A stretch of 64,000 nt of DNA from Bergeyella sp. Lineage in GTDB: Bacteria > Bacteroidota > Bacteroidia > Flavobacteriales > Weeksellaceae. The position numbers were made by a program, and so were the translations under genes. Below, in pieces: positions 43,821-53,337 of the stretch. The stretch is from positions 618,911 through 682,910 of the forward strand of contig SZYB01000001.1 in assembly GCA_030263285.1 (NCBI GenBank), written 5' to 3'. Under the pieces are notes generated by a model. It was not told where the DNA came from. It did no database searches and saw nothing but the letters and a program-made list of their open reading frames with translations. The stretch's first letter is position 1. The number at the start of each line of letters is the position of its first letter.

Positions 43821-45050
43821 TTACTCTACAAAATTTAGATCTTTATCATGAGTTTCAGAAATCGTATAGGCACTGTAGAGACCAATGATAAAAACTATCC
43901 CTCCCACAATAGTCGCACTGGTAATTACCGAAAAATATTTTTTAAAAAAGTCAAAAGAAACAATAAGAATAGGAAGAAGCCCTCTGACTACGTTGGGAAC
44001 GGAAGTGGTAACAGTACTCCGAATATTGGTGCCAAACTGCTCCGCAGCCAAAGTGACAAACATGGCCCAATACCCCACACCTATCCCTATCCAAACACTT
44101 AACAAATAATACCGATTCTCTGTTTTTACTCCTCCATACAATAGTATAAAGATCCCTATCACGGTAAAAATAAGCATGTAGAAGATGGCCATCTTTCGGG
44201 ATTTTAAAAAATGAGAAATAAAGCCACTCATAAAATCTCCCAGAGAAACCCCTATATAACTCCACATAACCGCTTTTCCAGGTTGAATTTTCTCTATGTC
44301 CAGCTCATGAGCAAACTGATTAGCCAACAAAACCAAAATACCTATACAGTACCATGTGGGCAAACCTATAAAAACACACTTTACATATCTTATGAAACGA
44401 TCCCTTTGAGTAAAGAGAGAGAGAAAGTTGCCTCTGGAAACAGCAGTATTTTCTATGTTCTCATAAATAGAAGACTCCGAAACGCGTATCCTTAAAAAAA
44501 GAAGCAAAATCCCAAGCCCTCCCCCAAAAATATAAGAAACACTCCATTCCCCAGAAAGTTCCACAATAAGCTGTGCTGCCACTGCTCCCATAAGGCCAAA
44601 ACCTGCCACTATAGAAGTACCTATAGCCCTTAAGTTTTTGGGCAAACTCTCCGAGACAAGAGTGATCCCAGCCCCAAGCTCCCCTGCAAGTCCTACGCCT
44701 GCAATAAACCTCAAGACAGCATAGGAATAGGTAAGATTTTCTTTGGGAAAATAAGGTAAAAAGCCACAGGCAATATTGGCCAAAGAGTAAACGAGTATGG
44801 AACCAAATAAAACCGATAGCCTCCCTCTTTTGTCACCAAAAACACCCCAAAAAACCCCACCAATAAGGAGTCCTATCATTTGGCAATTTAGAATAAAAGT
44901 ACCCTCAGTATCCGGATCTAACCCTAGATCCCTGAGGCTCGGAATCCTTACAATCCCAAAAAGTAAGAGATCAAAAATGTCTACAAAATACCCTAAAGCG
45001 GCAATAATTACAGGAAAAGAAAATAAGTGCGATAAAGCAGATTTTTGCAT
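43821..45050 (-). CDS. MFS transporter (metabolite:H+ symporter type)
   Basis: A 409-residue major facilitator with 12 predicted helices. The signature after helix 2, GGVFWGVFGDKRGRLSVLFGS, is the G-x-x-x-D-R-x-G-R-R loop, and RFIAGVGLAGELGAGITLVSESLPKNLRAIGTS (in two halves, helix 4) is typical of the MHS/SHS sugar or organic-acid symporters. No substrate can be named. It has no operon partner. The gene stands between the 507-bp gap with the palindrome and a 680-bp decayed region. Confidence 0.75.
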   Translation of the reverse strand: MQKSALSHLFSFPVIIAALGYFVDIFDLLLFGIVRIPSLRDLGLDPDTEGTFILNCQMIGLLIGGVFWGVFGDKRGRLSVLFGSILVYSLANIACGFLPYFPKENLTYSYAVLRFIAGVGLAGELGAGITLVSESLPKNLRAIGTSIVAGFGLMGAVAAQLIVELSGEWSVSYIFGGGLGILLLFLRIRVSESSIYENIENTAVSRGNFLSLFTQRDRFIRYVKCVFIGLPTWYCIGILVLLANQFAHELDIEKIQPGKAVMWSYIGVSLGDFMSGFISHFLKSRKMAIFYMLIFTVIGIFILLYGGVKTENRYYLLSVWIGIGVGYWAMFVTLAAEQFGTNIRSTVTTSVPNVVRGLLPILIVSFDFFKKYFSVITSATIVGGIVFIIGLYSAYTISETHDKDLNFVE

Positions 45051-45730
45051 GTGGTCAATTTATAATTTTTTTTTGCGCCGGAAAGATATAAAAAATTCAC
45101 AGGACAATATTTTTTAAGTAAATCAATATCCTTTAAATCAGGATAATACAAATTTTTCATTTTTATTATTATACCTAACATACTTATTGAACAATGTAGA
45201 TATATCTTAAATCTTATCAATTCAATTATTTTTTACTATATATCTGCACAACTACCGGGGATAAAACGCGAACCACTGCAGAAACGAATGCAAAAGGATA
45301 TTAACTTATGATGGAACTAAGTGAACTAAACTTTCTGCTAATTCTACTTCTACATCCGGTCTCACTAGTCAAAAGAAAAACGCAACAGATCTAGATTTTA
45401 GTACAAATTTGCCCGATGCGCATAATAATCTTTTGAAAAATATAAGGTACTTTAGAAAGAGTACAGGGAGCGAATGAGATTATTTTGCTTCAGAGTAACT
45501 TACCTAATATCAATCTCCAGTACCACAGTAAACCATATCCATATATTTTCTGTAGGTACCGGAAAAAAAGGGAGAATCACTGAATATGGAAAACAATATT
45601 TTGAGCGTAAATATTTTTGTCTATCTTGGGAATAAGACAGATATACTGAATATATCCTCTTGAAAATTTATAATCCGCTCTCTTCCACTCACGGCTTCGG
45701 GATCCGATTTCAATGAAGATTCAAGACAAT
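45051..45730. other. Gene-free stretch of about 680 bp, possibly a decayed plus-strand gene
   Basis: No frame is long. Short pieces such as GRITEYGKQYFERKYFCLSW and STHGFGIRFQ on the plus strand lead up to a strong terminator at 45731, which suggests a lost gene read in that direction. I do not recognise its family. Confidence 0.35.
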
Positions 45731-45763
45731 AAAACCTCAGGGCTTTCGCCCTGAGGTTTTTCT
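45731..45763 (+). terminator. Strong bidirectional-looking terminator
   Basis: AAAACCTCAGGGC (45731-45743), loop TTTC, GCCCTGAGGTTTT (45748-45760), then T-rich sequence. There is no intact gene upstream for it to serve on the plus strand. Confidence 0.9.
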
Positions 45764-45791
45764 CATAAATCACAAAAAAAGAGAATTTGTT

Positions 45792-45800
45792 TACCTTTGT
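45792..45800 (+). promoter_or_regulatory. Candidate -7 element of uvrA
   Basis: TACCTTTGT fits TAnnTTTG and lies 42 bp before the uvrA ATG, just after the terminator. Confidence 0.5.
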
Positions 45801-45842
45801 CCCTCCTACAAAAACATTCTATAACAACATCCCCGGTTTCTT

Positions 45843-48650
45843 ATGCCAGAAAGACCAAGCAAATACATAGAAAATATAGACATAAAAAGAGAAATTTTTA
45901 TAAAAAATGCACATCTCAACAATCTTAAAAACATTGATGTTCTCATTCCTAAAGAAAAACTCGTAGTCATTACGGGCGTCTCGGGAAGCGGAAAATCTAC
46001 CCTTGCCTTCAATACCCTCTATGCCGAAGGGCAAAGGAGGTACATAGAAAGTCTGAGTTCTTATGCCCGACAGTTCCTGGGAAAACTGGAAAAGCCCAAA
46101 ATAGACGATATAAAGGGACTGGCCCCCACCATTGCTATTCAACAAAAAGTAATCTCCTCAAATCCCAGATCTACGGTAGGAACCACCACAGAAATCTATG
46201 ATTACCTGAAATTACTTTTTGCTAGAATAGGAAAAACGTATTCTCCAATATCCGGCGAGGAGGTAAAAAAAGATTCTGTATCAGACGTCATAGACTTCGT
46301 GAAATCTGTGAAGAAAAATACTCCTTTTCTTTTAAGAGTACCTATAAAAAAAAATTATCCTGACTTTGCAACACTCCTAAAAAATTTAAAAGCTGCTGGA
46401 TTTACACGACTGGAAATAGAAAATAAAACTGTAGAAATAGAAGATCTGGAGACCTTTGGTTTTACTCCGGAAAAAGAAGTCGACCTACAGCTCGTGATTG
46501 ACCGATTTATTTCCGATCATCAAGAAAATACCTTGCAAAGGTTGGCCGATTCTGTAGAACTTGCATTTTATGAAGGACGGGGGAACTGCTCTATAAAGAA
46601 TCTAAATACTCAAGAAGTAAAAATTTTTTCTTACAACTTCGAACGAGACGGAATGACCTTCCCGGAACCCAACGTCCATTTTTTCAGTTTTAACAATCCT
46701 TATGGAGCCTGTCCCGTATGCGAAGGCTACGGACAAACTATAGGAGTAGATGAGAATCTGGTCGTCCCAAACAAAAATCTGTCGGTTTACGAGGGAGCCG
46801 TGGCAGCATGGAGAGGAAAGACCATGACAGAGTGGAAAAAAAGCTTTATAAAAAAAGCCAAATATTTTCCCATTCACAAGCCCTATTACGAACTTTCTCC
46901 GGAACAAAAAAAACACCTATGGGAAGGAGATTCATCCGAAAACTTTCCTTGTATTAATAATTTTTTCAGGATGCTGGAGGAAAATTTGCACAAAGTACAA
47001 TACCGGGTAATGCTATCCCGATACAGAGGAAAAACTGTATGTGCAGAATGTAATGGACTACGACTGAGAAAGGAAACACAATGGGTCAGGGTAAACGGAA
47101 AAAATATACAGTCTCTTGTAGAAATTTCTTTGGAAGAACTTTTACCGACCATAAAAAAACTACAACTCTCCGATTATGAAAAAAAAATTTCCACAAGGCT
47201 TTTATATGAAATTATTTCCAGACTGGAATTTCTTAATAAAGTAGGTTTAGGCTATCTTACCCTGAATCGAGCCTCAAATACGCTTTCTGGAGGGGAAAGC
47301 CAAAGAATAAACCTTGCTACCCGTCTGGGCAGTTCTCTGGTAGGATCTATCTATGTCCTTGACGAACCTTCTATTGGATTACACCCCAGAGACACCGAAA
47401 ATCTCATAGAAGTACTAAAAAATCTCAAGAATTTAGGAAATACGGTAGTGGTGGTAGAACATGATGAGGAGGTAATGAAAGCAGCCGATCATATTATTGA
47501 CATAGGTCCGGAAGCAGGCTATTTGGGTGGAGAACTTGTATTCGAAGGAAATTTTGAAAACCTCCAAAAATCCAACAGTCTTACTGCACAATATCTCACA
47601 AAAAAATTAAACATTCCTATTCCTACAAAAAGAAGAATACCGAGGGAGTGGATGCACGTAAAGGGTGCAAGGCAAAATAACCTCAAAAATATAGAAGTAA
47701 ATATTCCGTTGGAAACTTTGGTTGTCATTACAGGGGTTTCGGGATCTGGAAAATCTACACTCATAAGGGAGATTGTGGCCAATGAAGTGCAGATACAGCT
47801 AGAAAAAGGAGGAAAAAAAGGCGAATACAATTCCGTAGAATTTTCAAAAAAAATTATACAAAACATAGAACTGATAGACCAAAATCCGATAGGCAAATCT
47901 TCCCGTTCAAATCCTGTAACCTACCTTAAAGCCTACGACGATATCCGGGAGCTTTTTGCAAAACAGAAAGGAGCAAAACTACAAAATCTCAAGCCCAAAC
48001 ATTTTTCTTTTAACGTGGAGGGAGGGAGATGCGAAACCTGCAAAGGAGAAGGCATTATCTTGGTTTCTATGCAGTTTATGGCAGACATAGAGACACGATG
48101 CGAAGAGTGCAGCGGGACAAGATTCAAAAAAGAAATTTTAGAGGTGAAATACAACAAAAAAAACATAGCCGAAGTTCTTCACATGACCATCAACCAAGCC
48201 ATCCTGTTTTTTTTGAACAACAAAGAGGAAAAAATCGTCACAAAACTAAAACCTCTACAAGAGGTGGGACTTGGTTATCTACAACTGGGACAAAGTTCCT
48301 CTACTCTCTCCGGCGGAGAAGCACAAAGAATAAAATTAGCCTCTTTTCTGGCAAAAGGAACAAGCAAAGAAAAAACACTGTTTATATTTGACGAACCCTC
48401 CACCGGTCTTCATTTTCATGACATTAACAAACTTCTAAAATCACTACAATCTTTGACAAACTTGGGTCATTCCATAATGATTATAGAACACCAACCTGAC
48501 ATCATAATATCTGCAGACTGGATTATTGATATGGGACCGGAAGCGGGAAAAAATGGTGGAGAGGTGGTTTTTTCCGGTACCCCTGAAAATTTAGTCCAAA
48601 ATAAAAGTTCTCACACGGCGAAATATATCAGGACAAAAATTGAAACTTAA
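45843..48650 (+). CDS. uvrA: Excinuclease ABC subunit A
   Basis: A 935-residue DNA damage sensor with two ABC ATPase halves. Walker A occurs as GVSGSGKSTLAF (first half) and GVSGSGKSTLIR (second half); signatures are LSGGESQRINLA and LSGGEAQRIKLA; Walker B regions VLDEPSIGLHPRD and FDEPSTGLHFHD. Zinc modules CPVCEGYG and CETCKGEG...CEECSGTRF are present. It works with UvrB and UvrC in nucleotide excision repair. Length matches the family (~940). A single gene with its own promoter. Confidence 0.97.
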   Translation: MPERPSKYIENIDIKREIFIKNAHLNNLKNIDVLIPKEKLVVITGVSGSGKSTLAFNTLYAEGQRRYIESLSSYARQFLGKLEKPKIDDIKGLAPTIAIQQKVISSNPRSTVGTTTEIYDYLKLLFARIGKTYSPISGEEVKKDSVSDVIDFVKSVKKNTPFLLRVPIKKNYPDFATLLKNLKAAGFTRLEIENKTVEIEDLETFGFTPEKEVDLQLVIDRFISDHQENTLQRLADSVELAFYEGRGNCSIKNLNTQEVKIFSYNFERDGMTFPEPNVHFFSFNNPYGACPVCEGYGQTIGVDENLVVPNKNLSVYEGAVAAWRGKTMTEWKKSFIKKAKYFPIHKPYYELSPEQKKHLWEGDSSENFPCINNFFRMLEENLHKVQYRVMLSRYRGKTVCAECNGLRLRKETQWVRVNGKNIQSLVEISLEELLPTIKKLQLSDYEKKISTRLLYEIISRLEFLNKVGLGYLTLNRASNTLSGGESQRINLATRLGSSLVGSIYVLDEPSIGLHPRDTENLIEVLKNLKNLGNTVVVVEHDEEVMKAADHIIDIGPEAGYLGGELVFEGNFENLQKSNSLTAQYLTKKLNIPIPTKRRIPREWMHVKGARQNNLKNIEVNIPLETLVVITGVSGSGKSTLIREIVANEVQIQLEKGGKKGEYNSVEFSKKIIQNIELIDQNPIGKSSRSNPVTYLKAYDDIRELFAKQKGAKLQNLKPKHFSFNVEGGRCETCKGEGIILVSMQFMADIETRCEECSGTRFKKEILEVKYNKKNIAEVLHMTINQAILFFLNNKEEKIVTKLKPLQEVGLGYLQLGQSSSTLSGGEAQRIKLASFLAKGTSKEKTLFIFDEPSTGLHFHDINKLLKSLQSLTNLGHSIMIIEHQPDIIISADWIIDMGPEAGKNGGEVVFSGTPENLVQNKSSHTAKYIRTKIET

Positions 48651-48890
48651 GTACTGAGCCTACGAGACCCTTGGTTTTTGTGACGAAATCTAATGGAAAA
48701 ATATTTTTATAAAAAATGAAAATTTTATTTTCCCACCCTCTATGACAAGGAATATGTAAGTGGTATGTTTTATATTCATCCTAAAAAATGAGAGATTAGT
48801 ATCTAAAAAAATGCGCCAAAATATTGGCAGACTCCCATTAAAATTTGGTTTATTTTTCTTAATTTCGCTCGCGAAGAAGAGAAATGGTCT
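48651..48890. other. Intergenic, no gene seen
   Basis: 240 bp between uvrA and the tRNA gene. AT-rich with a small imperfect repeat near 48855-48880 (TTTCGCTCGCGAA). Probably the tRNA promoter region. Confidence 0.4.
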
Positions 48891-48962
48891 GGCCTCATAG
48901 TTCAACGGATAGAATAGAAGTTTCCTAAACTTTAGATCCAAGTTCGATTCTTGGTGAGGCTA
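48891..48962 (+). tRNA. tRNA-Arg (anticodon CCT)
   Basis: A full cloverleaf of 72 nt: acceptor GGCCTCA/TGAGGCT (one G-U), D stem GTTC/GAAT, anticodon stem GAAGT/ACTTT with loop TTCCTAA (anticodon CCT), variable AGAT, T stem CCAAG/CTTGG with loop TTCGATT, discriminator A. Reads AGG. The CCA end is not encoded. Confidence 0.9.
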
Positions 48963-49091
48963 CAATCTAAGTCTAGATTAAGTGGTATTTTTTCATTGAT
49001 CTTTTGGTCTTTAATACTACTGCTTTTTATCCCCCGAGTTTTTGTCTATTGGCCTTTGCCTAAGTCATCTAAATTTATATTATGGTCGTTG

Positions 49092-49110
49092 GCGGGGGAT
49101 CGTCCCCCGC
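49092..49110. repeat. GC-rich perfect hairpin between tRNA-Arg and recG
   Basis: GCGGGGGA-TCG-TCCCCCGC, an 8-bp stem of very high GC content inside AT-rich DNA, 18 bp beyond the recG stop. It could assist termination of recG or tRNA transcription but lacks a T-run. Confidence 0.6.
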
Positions 49111-49128
49111 TCGCCAATTTCTATCAGT

Positions 49129-51225
49129 CTAAGAAATTTTTCCCCAGATTTGTTGCTCCTTGTAGTATTTTAGGTAATACTTTTTTATCATCCCATGTTC
49201 GGGATGATTGAGCTCAGGGTCTTTTTTCAGTATATAATCTACGGCATCGCGGGAGATTTTTATAAGAACTTGATCTCTTATGAGATCAAGTTTCTTAAAA
49301 TCTATGACTCCACTTTGTTGCGTGCCTAAAATATCACCAGGTCCTCTCAATTGCATATCTACCTCGGAAATCAGAAACCCATCATGGGTCTCACAAAGTG
49401 TTTTAATCCTTTTTCTGGCATCACCGGAAAGAACATCCGAAGTCAGGAGAATACAAAAACTCTGTTCTATTCCTCTTCCCACTCTCCCTCTCAGTTGATG
49501 CAGCTGAGAAAGTCCAAAACGCTCCGCACTTTCTATAATCATCACACTGGCATTGGGCACATTTACCCCCACCTCTATCACTGTAGTAGCAACCATTATT
49601 TGAGCTTCCCCCGAAGCAAAATAAGCCATATTGCGCTCTTTTTCTTCTGCTTTCATTTGTCCGTGAAGCATGGTAACATTGTAAGGACTAAAAAAATCTG
49701 AGATATACTCAAAGCCTTCCCGAAGATTTTTATAATCCAAAGCTTTGGATTCTTTTACAAGAGGATAAACAAAGTAAACCTGTCTACCTTTTTTAATTTC
49801 TTCCAGAGCAAAACGAAATACAGAAATTTTGTCCTTATCCTTTCTATGAACTGTGATCACAGGTTTTCTTCCCATGGGGAGTTCATCTATCACAGAAATT
49901 TCTAGATCCGAATAATAACTCATTGCTAAAGTTCTGGGAATCGGTGTGGCGGTCATCACCAAAACATGAGGCGGGATTTTATTTTTATACCAAAGTTTAG
50001 CTCTTTGTGCCACCCCAAAGCGATGCTGCTCGTCTATAATAGCCAACCCCAGTCGCTTAAACCTAACATTATCTTCTAGTAACGCATGCGTCCCTACTAC
50101 GATAGAAAGGCTTCCCTCCAAAAGCTGTTCGCCTATAGCTCTTCTTTCATGAGATTTAGTAGATCCCGTAAGTAGGGCTATTCTTACATTACTGAGTTTT
50201 AAGAGGCTAGAAATTGCATGATAATGCTGCTGAGCAAGAATCTCCGTAGGTGCCATAAGAACGCACTGGAATCCGTTGTCTATGGCTATAAGCATGGTAA
50301 GAAGTGCAACCATGGTTTTTCCGGAACCCACATCCCCCTGCAAAAGTCTGTTCATCTGGATAGGTCTTTTCATGTCACTGCGGATCTCCCTTAATACCCT
50401 TTTCTGAGCCTCCGTAAGAGAAAAAGGAAGCACGTGCTTATAAAAATAATTAAAAGAGTTTCCAACACTGGGCATAGGATGCCCCACAGAGTAACGCTCA
50501 TGTTTTTTCTTTTTCAACCCATTTCTAAGCTGAAAAAAAAAGGCTTCATCAAATTTTAAACGTCTCTCCGCGTTATGCAAAGTGACCCTATCTCTTGGAA
50601 AATGCACCTCCTGAAAGGCAGTTGATCGAGAAACAAGGCATAATTTTTCACGAAGATATAAAGGCAGGTTCTCCTCTACAGTACTGGGTATAATATTCTG
50701 TAGGGAATGAAAAATTTTTTCAAAAAATTTAGCATTGATACCTCTTTTCAAAAGCTTTTCGGAACCGGAATAAACGGGAACCAAAGCAGGAGAATTCTTC
50801 CGGTTCTCTATAAATTCTATCTCGGGATGTGCTATAGAAAATTTGCGATTAAAATAATTCACCTTACCAAAAACGTATAATTCCTTGTGCACGGGAATCT
50901 TATCTATAAGCCATGACGAGTACTTAAACCACACCAGCTCCACAGATCCTGTATCATCTGAAAAAACAGCGGTGAGTCTGCGGTGCTTTCCTTGATTTGC
51001 TTCTTCAAGACGTAATATTTTACCCAAAAGTTGAACTCCGGAAACTTCTTTGAGAGATCCCAAATCCCGAACTTTGTAAACGCGAGATTTATCCAAATAT
51101 TTGTAAGGAAAAAAATACAACAAATCTTCTAGAGTGAAAATTCCCAACACCTGAGAGATAAGTTTTGCCCTCTCACCCCCTATACCTTTAATGTGTTCTA
51201 TGGAAGAATCTAAAGAAACCCTCAA
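49129..51225 (-). CDS. recG: ATP-dependent DNA helicase RecG
   Basis: A 698-residue superfamily 2 helicase. N-terminal wedge domain with an OB fold (VSGVQLLGKILRLEE, AVFSDDTGSVELVWF), then helicase motifs: LLQGDVGSGKTMVALL (I), APTEILAQQHYHA (Ia), IIDEQHRFGVAQR (II, DEQH), MTATPIPRTLA (III) and QLRGRVGRG (VI). GDILGTQQSG is the RecG C-terminal motif. It regresses stalled forks. Last gene of a minus-strand run POT-POT-thioredoxin-like-recG with 5-30 bp gaps. Confidence 0.95.
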   Translation of the reverse strand: MRVSLDSSIEHIKGIGGERAKLISQVLGIFTLEDLLYFFPYKYLDKSRVYKVRDLGSLKEVSGVQLLGKILRLEEANQGKHRRLTAVFSDDTGSVELVWFKYSSWLIDKIPVHKELYVFGKVNYFNRKFSIAHPEIEFIENRKNSPALVPVYSGSEKLLKRGINAKFFEKIFHSLQNIIPSTVEENLPLYLREKLCLVSRSTAFQEVHFPRDRVTLHNAERRLKFDEAFFFQLRNGLKKKKHERYSVGHPMPSVGNSFNYFYKHVLPFSLTEAQKRVLREIRSDMKRPIQMNRLLQGDVGSGKTMVALLTMLIAIDNGFQCVLMAPTEILAQQHYHAISSLLKLSNVRIALLTGSTKSHERRAIGEQLLEGSLSIVVGTHALLEDNVRFKRLGLAIIDEQHRFGVAQRAKLWYKNKIPPHVLVMTATPIPRTLAMSYYSDLEISVIDELPMGRKPVITVHRKDKDKISVFRFALEEIKKGRQVYFVYPLVKESKALDYKNLREGFEYISDFFSPYNVTMLHGQMKAEEKERNMAYFASGEAQIMVATTVIEVGVNVPNASVMIIESAERFGLSQLHQLRGRVGRGIEQSFCILLTSDVLSGDARKRIKTLCETHDGFLISEVDMQLRGPGDILGTQQSGVIDFKKLDLIRDQVLIKISRDAVDYILKKDPELNHPEHGMIKKYYLKYYKEQQIWGKIS

Positions 51226-51255
51226 AATATAGATTTTTCTGGAAAAAAAGAAAAT

Positions 51256-51777
51256 TTATTTATCCTTTATCCTTGTTCGTGTTTTTTTCTGACACTTTAG
51301 CCAGTCTTCTTTGGAGTCTATTTTCAAATACCTATCTTCCCCTATAAACACCAGACTGGATTCTATTTCTCTAGCACTTAAAACTCCCTGTAACTTGGCA
51401 ATCATATGAAAATTTTTGTCTAAAAAAACAAGACTGGGCAAACGCATCACATACATATACCGAGCAAACTCATGGGTTTTAGTTTTTGGAAGATAAGAAA
51501 ACACTCTACCCTGCAACAATATATTTTTTGTATTGTTTACGTCAAATTTTACGGGATAGAAATGAGTATTAATAAGGTCATAAATAACAGGATGTTTATA
51601 AAGTTCTGTAATCCATTCTTTGGTTTCTTCATGGTTACTGTCGTAAAATACAATAAGTATTTTTTTAGGATTTTCTTTCTGTGATCTGTAAGCTTCCGCA
51701 ATAGATGTCCATCGTACCTGAGCAGAAAAAAAAGAAACCGAAAACAGACATAAAAACACTATAACTCCGAGTTTCAT
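51256..51777 (-). CDS. Exported thioredoxin-like protein lacking the CxxC motif
   Basis: A 173-residue protein with a signal peptide (MKLGVIVFLCLFSVSFFSAQ). PKKILIVFYDSNHEETKEWI aligns with the thioredoxin strand that normally leads into WCxxC; here the cysteines are replaced (DSNHEE). A cis-Pro region, MRLPSLVFLDKNFHMIAKLQG, is kept. A redox function is unlikely, so it may be a binding or chaperone variant. It sits between POT transporter and recG genes (19- and 30-bp gaps), probably in one transcript. Fold assignment is moderate. Confidence 0.6.
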   Translation of the reverse strand: MKLGVIVFLCLFSVSFFSAQVRWTSIAEAYRSQKENPKKILIVFYDSNHEETKEWITELYKHPVIYDLINTHFYPVKFDVNNTKNILLQGRVFSYLPKTKTHEFARYMYVMRLPSLVFLDKNFHMIAKLQGVLSAREIESSLVFIGEDRYLKIDSKEDWLKCQKKTRTRIKDK

Positions 51778-51796
51778 AAACTTCTATATAAAAAAA

Positions 51797-53332
51797 CTAA
51801 CGTACCCCTTGCATCAACTTTTTTATCCACGGAGATACAGATACAAGAAGAATCCCGGCCGCTAATGCATACATCCCCAATATTTTATACCCCTCTGTAT
51901 AAGTAATGAGCCTTACCTCTGGGGTTGCCCCTTCTCCCACACTCGCAATCCGTTCTCCTATAATGCCCGCTACGTACTGACCATAAGCGGAAGATAAAAA
52001 CCACATACCCATCATAATTCCCTGTAACTTTTCTGTTGCCAACTTTGTCATCACAGAAAGACCAATAGGAGACAAACAGAGCTCCCCCAAAGTAATCACT
52101 AAAAGAGACAGAGTAAATATCTCCAAAGAAGCAATCCCATTTTCAGAAAAAAAACGAGTAGCAAAAAGTACACAAAAACCTAAACCCAAAAAGATAAATC
52201 CTATACCAAACTTAACTGCAGCATCAGGCTCCCATTTTCTTTTATTCAACCATATCCACAACAGACCAAAAATGGGTGCCAACAGTATAATAAAAAGAGC
52301 ACCTCCGGAATTGTTCACCCCGTTGGGATCCAATTTTACTCCCAAAAGATAATGAGACAGATTCTTGTCTGCAAAGATACTCATAGATCCCCCACTTTGC
52401 TCAAAAATCCCCCAAAAAAAAATAGAAAAAAACATAAACACTAGGGCGGCCAAAAGCTTTTTCCGGGCAGAGCGATTTACTTTAGACATTTCCCAAAAAA
52501 AATAAAGCAACGTAAACGGACCTATCGTAAACATGAAATAGTCTGTATACTGGGTTTCTGAAACCATCATCCTAATAACAGGAACGGCTGCAAACGTTCC
52601 TATGTATACATATAAGTCTTGTTTTCTAAGCCTATTACCCCCGGATGAGACTCTATGCTTCCCTTCAGGAGAAAGCCCGATAGGACCCAATGAATTTTGC
52701 GCAAAATAAAAGTTGACGAGACTCATTACCATACCCATGGAAGCCAAACCAAAAGCCACATTCCAGCGTGAAGACTCCGGAATAAAACTGCTAAACATAA
52801 ATCCTTTACCTATTGCTACACAAATGTATCCCCCCAATAATGCTCCCAAATTAATCCCTGCATAAAAGAGAGAAAATCCTGCATCTCTCCTCACATCATT
52901 TTTTTTATAAAGCTTTCCTACCATACTGGAAATATTGGGCTTAAAAAAACCCGTTCCTACGATGATAAAAGAAATCCCAATAAAAAAAAACCGGTGAGGA
53001 TCTACGGCTAAAACAGTGCTTCCTACAACCATAAGCAGTCCACCCCAAAACAAAGATTTTCTAAAGCCCAATATCTTGTCTGCGATAAGACCCCCCACAA
53101 AAGTAAAAGCATAAACAAAGGCCTGAGTTGCTGCATACTGCGAATTAGCCTCTGCTTCTTTAAAGTCCAACTGATGGATCATAAAAAAAACAAGCATCCC
53201 CCTCATACCGTAGAAACAAAAACGTTCCCACATCTCCGAAAAAAATAAACTCCAAATTTGCTTAGGAAATTTCCCCTTAAAATTATGTATAGACTCTAAA
53301 TTTAAAGACATAGTATCATTTCTGATTTCCAT
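51797..53332 (-). CDS. POT-family peptide:H+ symporter (second copy)
   Basis: A proton-dependent oligopeptide transporter with about 14 helices. I favour ATG 53332 (MEIRNDTMSLNLE, 511 residues), 5 bp after the upstream gene's stop and preceded by GAGGA; ATG 53311 is an alternative. Hallmarks: FFSEMWERFCFYGMRGMLVFF, with the ExxERFxxYG motif, and GTGFFKPNISSMVGKLY plus AGFSLFYAGINLGALLGGYI (PTR2 signature). It would import di- and tripeptides. Paralogue of the neighbouring gene. Confidence 0.88.
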   Translation of the reverse strand: MEIRNDTMSLNLESIHNFKGKFPKQIWSLFFSEMWERFCFYGMRGMLVFFMIHQLDFKEAEANSQYAATQAFVYAFTFVGGLIADKILGFRKSLFWGGLLMVVGSTVLAVDPHRFFFIGISFIIVGTGFFKPNISSMVGKLYKKNDVRRDAGFSLFYAGINLGALLGGYICVAIGKGFMFSSFIPESSRWNVAFGLASMGMVMSLVNFYFAQNSLGPIGLSPEGKHRVSSGGNRLRKQDLYVYIGTFAAVPVIRMMVSETQYTDYFMFTIGPFTLLYFFWEMSKVNRSARKKLLAALVFMFFSIFFWGIFEQSGGSMSIFADKNLSHYLLGVKLDPNGVNNSGGALFIILLAPIFGLLWIWLNKRKWEPDAAVKFGIGFIFLGLGFCVLFATRFFSENGIASLEIFTLSLLVITLGELCLSPIGLSVMTKLATEKLQGIMMGMWFLSSAYGQYVAGIIGERIASVGEGATPEVRLITYTEGYKILGMYALAAGILLVSVSPWIKKLMQGVR

Positions 53333-53337
53333 ATTCC

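Noticed and set aside
48690-48941. 83-codon minus-strand frame overlapping the tRNA gene
   Set aside because: It reads across the tRNA-Arg gene in antisense and has low-complexity Phe/Lys composition.
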